A DNA stretch of 64,000 nt, taken from positions 2,356,001 to 2,420,000 of the forward strand of contig AP017605.1 of the NCBI GenBank assembly GCA_002356515.1, written 5' to 3'. Shown in pieces: positions 58,729 through 64,000 of the stretch; positions within the stretch are counted from its first letter, which is position 1, and each line of letters begins with the position of its first letter. The DNA is from Mesorhizobium loti (GTDB taxonomy: Bacteria; Pseudomonadota; Alphaproteobacteria; Rhizobiales; Rhizobiaceae). The notes below the pieces were generated by a model, which searched no databases, was not told the DNA's origin, and saw only the letters and a list, made by a program, of their open reading frames with translations. The position numbers and the translations under genes were made by a program.

Positions 58729-59622
58729 TTATTCTGCGGCGATCGCGTGCTTCGGCTGAACCGCTGCAGAATAGTCGTTCATAAGGTTCTTGGCGATCTC
58801 GCCGACCTCGAATCGGTAAGGGCCGATTTCCGACACCGGCGTTACTTCCGCAGCCGTCCCGGTCAGGAAGCATTGCTCGAAGCCTTCCAGTTCTTCCGGC
58901 AGGATGGCGCGTTCGATCACGTCCAGGCCGCGATCCCTGGCCAGCCCAATCACCGTGCGGCGGGTGATGCCGTCGAGGAAACAGTCGGGCTTCGGCGTAT
59001 GGATCTTGCCGTCCTTGACGAAGAAGATGTTGGCGCCGGTTGCTTCGGCGGCCTGGCCGCGCCAATCGAGCATCATGGCGTCGGCATAGCCTTTCGCTTC
59101 GGCGGCATGCTTGGACATGGTGCAGATCATGTAGAGGCCGGCCGCCTTCGACTTCGACGGCGCCGTGCGCGGGTCGGGCCGGCGCCATTCCGCGACATCG
59201 AGGCGAATGCCCTTCAGCTTCTGCGCCGGATCGAAATAGCTCGGCCACTGCCAGATGGCGATGGCGACGTTGATGCGGTTGTTCTGCGCCGAAACACCCA
59301 TCTGCTCGCTGCCCCGCCAGGCGATCGGCCTGACATAAGCGTCCTGGAAGCCCTGCTTCTTCAACAGCGTGGTCGAGGCATCGTTGAGTTCGGCCACCGA
59401 ATAGGGAATCTTGAAGCCGAGCAGGCGCGCCGATTCATGCAGGCGCTCGGTGTGCTCGTTGAGCTTGAAGATCTCGCCGCCATAGGCGCGCTCGCCCTCG
59501 AAGACCGCGCTGGCGTAGTGCAGACCGTGCGTCAGCACATGGATCTTGGCCTCGCCCCACGGAACGAATTCGCCATTCATCCAGATGAAGCCGTCCAGTT
59601 GATCGAAGGGAACGGATGCCAT
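58729..59622 (-). CDS. ilvE: Branched-chain amino acid aminotransferase
   Basis: The 297-residue PLP enzyme of fold type IV has VLTHGLHYASAVFEGERAYG near residue 30, RPIAWRGSEQMGVSAQ and the SKAAGLYM region that carries the PLP lysine near 159. CFLTGTAAEVTPVSEIG binds the substrate side. It transfers the amino group in the last step of valine, leucine and isoleucine synthesis in the cytoplasm. It is divergent from a marR gene with a large palindrome between them, so it may be linked to that regulator. Confidence 0.92.
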   Translation of the reverse strand: MASVPFDQLDGFIWMNGEFVPWGEAKIHVLTHGLHYASAVFEGERAYGGEIFKLNEHTERLHESARLLGFKIPYSVAELNDASTTLLKKQGFQDAYVRPIAWRGSEQMGVSAQNNRINVAIAIWQWPSYFDPAQKLKGIRLDVAEWRRPDPRTAPSKSKAAGLYMICTMSKHAAEAKGYADAMMLDWRGQAAEATGANIFFVKDGKIHTPKPDCFLDGITRRTVIGLARDRGLDVIERAILPEELEGFEQCFLTGTAAEVTPVSEIGPYRFEVGEIAKNLMNDYSAAVQPKHAIAAE

Positions 59623-59830
59623 GGTAACCTCCCGCGGGCCACGGCCCGCATATCCTTAGTGTCGTTGCGTGTTCTTTTAGGCCGTGATTGGACACGCCGG
59701 CCGATGTTGCGAAGCGTAAGCGGATAATCGCGCTCTGGCAAACTCAGGAAGTTCCGGAAAAACCGGCCTGCCTTGCCTTTTCGTTCGCAATCCGCCCAAA
59801 AGCTTGTCAAAAATTACCATTGCAGGGAAA

Positions 59831-59853
59831 TTACGTCAATAGTACTGACATAA
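59831..59853. promoter_or_regulatory. MarR operator candidate
   Basis: TTAcGTCA and TGACaTAA flank a seven-base centre, giving a 23-base near-palindrome 21 bases before the marR start and 209 bases before ilvE. MarR proteins bind palindromes of about this size. Confidence 0.55.
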
Positions 59854-59873
59854 TCTCCCGTTCCCATGGAGAA

Positions 59874-60410
59874 ATGATGACGGATCGAAGCGCAGCCGCC
59901 GGAAAACCGATCAGGACCGCGATGTCAGTCGAGGACGGCATCGACTTCGCCATCATCGAACTGTTTTTCTTCGCCTACCGCGACTTCACCTCCGATCCCG
60001 ATCAGATCCTGGCCGACTATGGTTTCGGCCGCGCGCATCACCGGGTGCTGCATTTCGTCAACCGCCGGCCGGGCCTGACGGTTGCCGAACTGCTCGACGT
60101 GCTGAAGATCACCAAGCAGAGCCTGGCGCGCGTTCTCAAACAACTGATCGACACCGACCATGTCGTGCAGTTGCAAGGCCCGCGCGACCGCCGGCAGCGC
60201 GAACTTTATCCGACGGCGAAGGGCCGTGCGCTGGCCTTGGCCCTGGCACGGCCACAGTCGCGCCGCATCCGTGCTGCATTGGAAGATTCCGGCGCCACCG
60301 AACGGACCTTGGTGGAACGCTTCCTCGAAGCGATGGTCAATCCGGAACTGAGAGCTCAGATCGACGTTGGGTCCGCAAAAATGTCAGGGAAAAACCATGG
60401 AGAGCACTGA
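59874..60410 (+). CDS. MarR-family regulator
   Basis: The ATG at 59874 or 59877, near GGAG, gives about 178 residues. The winged helix is seen in AHHRVLHFVNRRPGLTVAEL, LKITKQSLARVLKQLIDTDH and a basic wing GPRDRRQRELYPTAKGRAL. It should bind the palindrome upstream and control itself plus the two-component genes and perhaps ilvE. The last 13 bases overlap the start of the response-regulator gene, a strong sign of coupling. Confidence 0.87.
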   Translation: MMTDRSAAAGKPIRTAMSVEDGIDFAIIELFFFAYRDFTSDPDQILADYGFGRAHHRVLHFVNRRPGLTVAELLDVLKITKQSLARVLKQLIDTDHVVQLQGPRDRRQRELYPTAKGRALALALARPQSRRIRAALEDSGATERTLVERFLEAMVNPELRAQIDVGSAKMSGKNHGEH

Positions 60411-61116
60411 GAGGGTCGATCAGGCGGCCGCACCGGACGACGACGCGCCGCATCTGCTTGTGGTCGACGACGACACCCGCATCCGCAATCTTCTCAAACA
60501 GTATCTGACCGAAAACGGCTTCCGCGTGACCGTCGCCGGCAATGCCGGCGAAGCCAGGCGTAAACTCACCGGCCTCGACTTCGACCTGCTTGTGCTCGAT
60601 GTCATGATGCCCGGCGAAAGCGGCGTCGACCTTACCAAATCGCTGCGGGCCGAAAAGAACGTCCCGATCCTGATGCTGACCGCACTGTCGGAAACCGACA
60701 GCCGCATCTTAGGGCTCGAAGCCGGCGCGGATGACTACCTGCCCAAACCCTTCGACCCCCGCGAGCTGATCCTGCGCATCAACAACATCCTGCGCCGCGG
60801 CGGCCCGGCGACGACGCCCAAGGTCGAACAGCTGGTCTTCGGCCCCTACACCTTCCAGATCGCCAGGCGCGAGCTGAAGCGCGGCGGCGAGGCGCTGAAG
60901 CTGACCGACCGCGAGCAGGAGATCCTGGCGATCTTTGCCGCACGCGCCGGCGAAACCATCCCGCGCCACGAACTGGTAGGTGACGATTCGGAAGTCGGCG
61001 AGCGCACCATCGACGTGCAGATCAACCGGCTGCGCCGCAAGATCGAGCGCGATCCGTCCAACCCGGTCTGGCTGCAGACCGTGCGCGGTATTGGGTATCG
61101 GCTCAGCGTGGAATAG
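60397..61116 (+). CDS. OmpR-family response regulator
   Basis: The ATG at 60397 gives 239 residues. The receiver domain shows the acidic pair in LLVVDDDTRIRNLL, the phosphorylated Asp in LLVLDVMMPGESG, the Thr of LMLTALSE and the Lys of YLPKPFDP. The C-terminal winged helix has LTDREQEILAIFAARAG and RRKIERDPSNPVWLQTVRG. It is paired with the histidine kinase gene 148 bases downstream. The N-terminal 20 residues before the receiver are extra. Confidence 0.93.
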   Translation: MESTERVDQAAAPDDDAPHLLVVDDDTRIRNLLKQYLTENGFRVTVAGNAGEARRKLTGLDFDLLVLDVMMPGESGVDLTKSLRAEKNVPILMLTALSETDSRILGLEAGADDYLPKPFDPRELILRINNILRRGGPATTPKVEQLVFGPYTFQIARRELKRGGEALKLTDREQEILAIFAARAGETIPRHELVGDDSEVGERTIDVQINRLRRKIERDPSNPVWLQTVRGIGYRLSVE

Positions 61117-61137
61117 AATACCGGCCGCGGCGCTGGG

Positions 61138-61233
61138 GCATGATCCCGAAAAGTGGGAACCGGTTTTCGGAAAAGATCATGCTCCAACAAAGAGTTAGAT
61201 CAGGAAGACGATCCAACCGAACGTCATCCTGAT
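61138..61233. repeat. Complete GCATGATCCCGAAAA repeat plus ATCAGGA hairpin
   Basis: GCATGATCCCGAAAAG (61138) and TTTTCGGAAAAGATCATGC (to 61182) are inverted arms. A second inverted repeat, ATCAGGAAGACG and CGTCATCCTGAT, follows at 61199-61233. The element separates the response regulator and kinase genes. Confidence 0.75.
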
Positions 61234-61264
61234 CGAGTGCCGCAGGCGAAATGAAAAAGAGCCG

Positions 61265-62680
61265 ATGGCGACGACGGAACTGGAAGGGCCGGGATCTGAC
61301 GGCTTGAGCGCACGCGCCACGCGAACGCTCAAGGCGGTGCCGCGCATCTGGAACCGGTTCTGGCGCCTCGTTTCGCTTTACATGCCCAAGCGCCTTTATG
61401 CGCGCTCGCTGATCATCGTCATCGCGCCGATGATCCTTTTGCAATCGGTGGTCGCCTTCGTCTTCATGGAGCGCCACTGGGCAACGGTGACGCAGCGCCT
61501 GTCGCAGGCCACCGTGCGCGACATCGCCGCCATCATCGACCTGATCGAGACCTATCCGCACGACGCCGACTACGCCAACATCATCCGCATCGCCCAGGAC
61601 CGCATGCAGCTGAAGGTCGATCTGCTGCCGCCGGATCCCTTGCCTCCGCCCGGTCCAAAACCGTTCTTCTCTATCCTCGACGACGTTCTCTCCTCAGAGA
61701 TCACGCGCCAGATCAACCGGCCGTTCTGGATCGACACGGTCGGCAATTCCAACATCGTCGAGGTGCGCGTCCAGCTCGAGAACAAGGTGCTGCGCGTCTT
61801 CGTGCGCCGCAGCCAGGCCTATGCCTCCAACACCCACATCTTCCTGATCTGGATGGTCGGCACCTCGCTGGTGCTGCTGATGATCGCCATCCCCTTCCTG
61901 CGCAACCAGATCCGGCCGATCCTGACGCTCGCCGAGGCCGCCGAAAGCTTCGGCAAGGGCCGGCCGATGCCGCGCGATTTTCGCCCGCGCGGCGCCGAGG
62001 AGGTTCGCCGCGCCGGCTTTGCCTTCATCCAGATGCGCGAGCGCATCGAGCGCCAGATCGACCAGCGCACCGCCATGCTGACTGGCGTCAGCCATGATCT
62101 GAGAACCATCCTCACCCGCTTCAAGCTGCAGTTGGCACTGGCCGGCGGCAAGACCGAGACCAAGGCGGCGCTCAACCAGGACATCGACGACATGCAGTCG
62201 ATGTTGGAGGGTTATCTCGCCTTTGCCCGTGGCGAGGCCTCGGAGGATCCGGGACGTTTCGATCTCGAAGCCTATTTCCAAAAGCTCAGCGACGAAGCCG
62301 CCTTGCGCAAATGCAAGCTGTCGACGACGCTTTCCGGCGATCCGACCGTGCATGTCAGGCCGAATGCCTTCGCCCGGCTGTTGTCCAACGTCATCGGCAA
62401 TGCTTTCCGCTATGCCAAGACGGTGGAGGTCAGTGCCAATCACGGCCGCGGCTCGCTGGTGGTCACCGTCGACGACAACGGCCCCGGCATTCCTGTCGAC
62501 AGGCGCGAGGACGTGTTCAAGCCCTTCGTGCGGCTCGACGAGGCCCGCAACCTCGATGCCAGCGGCACCGGGCTCGGCCTGTCGATTGCCCGCGACATCG
62601 CCCGCAGCCATGGCGGTGACATCACCCTCGACGACAGTCCGCTCGGCGGCCTGCGCGCGGTGATCAAGGTTCCGGCCTGA
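61265..62680 (+). CDS. EnvZ-type sensor histidine kinase
   Basis: The 471-residue protein has two membrane helices (about residues 47-70 and 192-215) around a periplasmic domain of some 120 residues with a Pro-rich patch. The HAMP region RNQIRPILTLAEAAESFG comes next, then the H-box GVSHDLRTILTRFKLQLAL near residue 275. The ATPase domain shows LSNVIGNAFRYAK, VDDNGPGIP and GTGLGLSIARDIA. The usual Pro after SHDLRT is Ile here. It phosphorylates the OmpR-type regulator encoded upstream; the signal is unknown. Confidence 0.92.
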   Translation: MATTELEGPGSDGLSARATRTLKAVPRIWNRFWRLVSLYMPKRLYARSLIIVIAPMILLQSVVAFVFMERHWATVTQRLSQATVRDIAAIIDLIETYPHDADYANIIRIAQDRMQLKVDLLPPDPLPPPGPKPFFSILDDVLSSEITRQINRPFWIDTVGNSNIVEVRVQLENKVLRVFVRRSQAYASNTHIFLIWMVGTSLVLLMIAIPFLRNQIRPILTLAEAAESFGKGRPMPRDFRPRGAEEVRRAGFAFIQMRERIERQIDQRTAMLTGVSHDLRTILTRFKLQLALAGGKTETKAALNQDIDDMQSMLEGYLAFARGEASEDPGRFDLEAYFQKLSDEAALRKCKLSTTLSGDPTVHVRPNAFARLLSNVIGNAFRYAKTVEVSANHGRGSLVVTVDDNGPGIPVDRREDVFKPFVRLDEARNLDASGTGLGLSIARDIARSHGGDITLDDSPLGGLRAVIKVPA

Positions 62681-62784
62681 TGCATGTCGCCCAAAAGTGA
62701 CCTCGGTTTTGGGAGAACGACATGCATAAAAACAAAAAACCTAAAGCGCGTCGCATGAATCCGTTTCAACGCGACGTGCTTTAG
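62681..62784. repeat. Two adjacent palindromic repeats
   Basis: TGCATGTCGCCCAAAAG with TTTTGGG and CGACATGCA (62681-62726) belongs to the family at 56291 and 57315. CTAAAGCGCGTCGC and GCGACGTGCTTTAG (62741-62784) form a second palindrome of another type. Both lie right after the kinase stop codon. Confidence 0.72.
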
Positions 62785-62852
62785 GCAGCTCAAGTATCAA
62801 GCCAGATATCAGGCTTCATCCGCTCGTCATGAAATCATGGTGAAGAGCGCGC

Positions 62853-63017
62853 ATGAAACGCGCGACTGCAGTTGATTCGGCCCGGCCGCCTCACTTCGAC
62901 GCCGTACCCGCCCGGGTGCGCTGGAGCGAAGCGAGGGCGGCCGGCTGGTCGCCGTTCCGGCATCGCCTCAAGGCAACCGTCGACCTTTCCAGCAAAGGGC
63001 CGCCATGCGCATATTGA
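62853..63017 (+). CDS. Possible small ORF overlapping the glycosyltransferase start
   Basis: An ATG at 62853 opens a 54-residue frame ending TGA at 63015, overlapping the next gene by 13 bases. The product is basic and rich in Ala, Arg and Pro (VPARVRWSEARAAGWSPFRH), and no ribosome site is clear. The overlap would suit translational coupling, but chance is a fair alternative in this GC-rich sequence. Confidence 0.25.
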   Translation: MKRATAVDSARPPHFDAVPARVRWSEARAAGWSPFRHRLKATVDLSSKGPPCAY

Positions 63018-64000
63018 TGGTCACCGACGCCTGGCGCCCGCAGGTCAACGGCGTCGTCCACACGCTGGAGCGGCTCACCGAAACGCTGAAATCCTTCGAC
63101 GTCGCGGTGGATTTCCTGACACCCAACATCTTTCGCACGCTGCCCCTGCCGACCTACCCTGACATCCGGCTGGCGCTGACCACGCCAGGCCATGTCGCGC
63201 GCCTGATCGATGCCTACAAGGCGGATCACATCCACATCGTCACCGAAGGGCCGCTCGGTATCATGGCGCGGCGCTATTGCCGCAACGCCGGCCGGCCGTT
63301 CACCACCAGCTATCACACACGCTTTCCTGAATATCTCAGCGCCCGCCTGCCGGTGCCGGAAAGCTGGGCCTATCGCTGGTTGCGCGATTTCCACAATTCC
63401 GGCCAGGGCACATTGGTCGCCACCCAGTCGCTCGCCGACGACCTTTCGGCGCGCGGCTTCAACAAGCTGCGGCCGTGGACGCGCGGCGTCGACACCGACC
63501 ATTTCCGGCCGGACAAGAGGAAAGACCTCGGCTTCCCCGGCCCGGTCTTCCTCTGCGTCGGCCGCGTCGCCATCGAGAAAAACCTCTCCGCCTTCCTCGA
63601 CCTCGACCTGCCCGGCAGCAAGGTGATCGTCGGCGAAGGCCCTGAGCTTGCCAAGCTCAGGGCAAAATATCCCAAGGCGCATTTCCTCGGTCACCGCCCC
63701 AATGACGAACTGGCCGAGATCTACGCCTCGGCCGATGTCTTCGTCTTCCCCAGCCGCACGGACACGTTCGGCAACGTCATCATCGAGGCGCTGGCCAGCG
63801 GCACGCCGGTCGCCGCCTATCCGGTGACCGGGCCGATCGACATTGTCGGCGATGGCTTTGGCGGCGCGGTCTCCAACGATCTGCGCGAGGCGTCACTTGC
63901 CGCCCTCAAGGTCAACCGCGCCGAGGCCAGAGAACGCGCCATGCGCTACAGCTGGAAGGCTTGTGCGGAAATGTTCCTCGACACGGTCGAGGAAGCACTG
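63005..64000 (+). CDS. GT4-type glycosyltransferase, N-terminal 332 residues
   Basis: The gene runs off the window. It starts at 63005 with RILMVTDAWRPQVNGVVHTL, the acceptor-side glycine-rich loop of GT-B enzymes, and contains HIHIVTEGPLGIMARRYC, TSYHTRFPEYLSARLP, FLCVGRVAIEKNLSAFL and the donor motif SRTDTFGNVIIEALASG with its EX7E pair. This branch includes MgtA-like mannosyltransferases and rhizobial diacylglycerol glycosyltransferases that make glycolipids under phosphate limitation. The lipid role is inference. About 15-50 residues are probably missing. Confidence 0.88.
   Translation, partial: MRILMVTDAWRPQVNGVVHTLERLTETLKSFDVAVDFLTPNIFRTLPLPTYPDIRLALTTPGHVARLIDAYKADHIHIVTEGPLGIMARRYCRNAGRPFTTSYHTRFPEYLSARLPVPESWAYRWLRDFHNSGQGTLVATQSLADDLSARGFNKLRPWTRGVDTDHFRPDKRKDLGFPGPVFLCVGRVAIEKNLSAFLDLDLPGSKVIVGEGPELAKLRAKYPKAHFLGHRPNDELAEIYASADVFVFPSRTDTFGNVIIEALASGTPVAAYPVTGPIDIVGDGFGGAVSNDLREASLAALKVNRAEARERAMRYSWKACAEMFLDTVEEAL

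Noticed and set aside
1..64000. CRISPR array, prophage, integrative element or transposase gene
   Set aside because: No regularly spaced direct repeats, no integrase, phage structural, conjugation or transposase gene and no tRNA-flanked junction are visible.

Overview
The window looks like ordinary chromosome from a high-GC alphaproteobacterium of the order Hyphomicrobiales, most probably Mesorhizobium. The basis is gene content (PrsDE-type secretion with a glycanase substrate, BA14K protein, DUF1127, DUF1344, a very long UvrB, HigBA) and several families of short palindromic intergenic repeats that I associate with rhizobia. The genus is inferred; no rRNA or tRNA gene is present to test it. 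I see no prophage, integrase, transposase, conjugation genes or CRISPR array.

Layout. 0-5 kb: the end of a CBS/CorC protein, then a minus-strand unit for a GH16 glycanase with RTX-like repeats and its probable type I exporter (PrsD/PrsE). 5.4-8.2 kb: a DMT permease and a DGPF/YciI protein overlapping an ECF42-type sigma factor, preceded by a site matching the ECF42 promoter. 8.2-15.5 kb: an electrophile/xenobiotic region with three separate HxlR regulators, next to EmrAB efflux, a quinone oxidoreductase and an FMN reductase. 15.6-21 kb: thioesterase, purC and a translationally coupled GMC oxidoreductase / enolase-superfamily / beta-hydroxyacid dehydrogenase operon. 21-32.5 kb: a lipid kinase, a gene-free stretch ending in a strong intrinsic terminator (possible structured RNA), exported and membrane proteins of unknown role, a Tat-type FAD oxidoreductase and a CapA protein. 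32.7-42 kb: a butyrobetaine-hydroxylase-like dioxygenase with divergent LysR, a spermidine-synthase-like membrane protein, a Tat-type isoaspartyl methyltransferase and a Tlde1/DUF2778 protein. 42-47.2 kb: UvrB with long tails and an ABC-F ATPase behind a possible leader peptide. 47.3-53 kb: HigBA, small stress-type enzymes and a TPR-sulfotransferase. 53-57.3 kb: three cold-shock genes, small basic proteins, a Kazal-like lipoprotein and a BA14K protein. 57.5-64 kb: a glyoxalase-II-like hydrolase, IlvE, a divergent MarR / response regulator / histidine kinase group and the start of a GT4 glycosyltransferase.

The genes fall into small independent operons. The clearest functional groupings are the glycanase with its exporter, the HxlR-controlled redox cluster, the three-gene sugar-acid-type operon, and the MarR-OmpR-EnvZ group facing ilvE. 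I found no clear new multi-gene system. The best leads are the gene-free stretch at 22.3-22.7 kb, a promoter plus stem-loop module shared by two cold-shock genes, the leader ORF before the ABC-F gene, and repeat elements that have entered or ended coding sequences (uvrB, capA).
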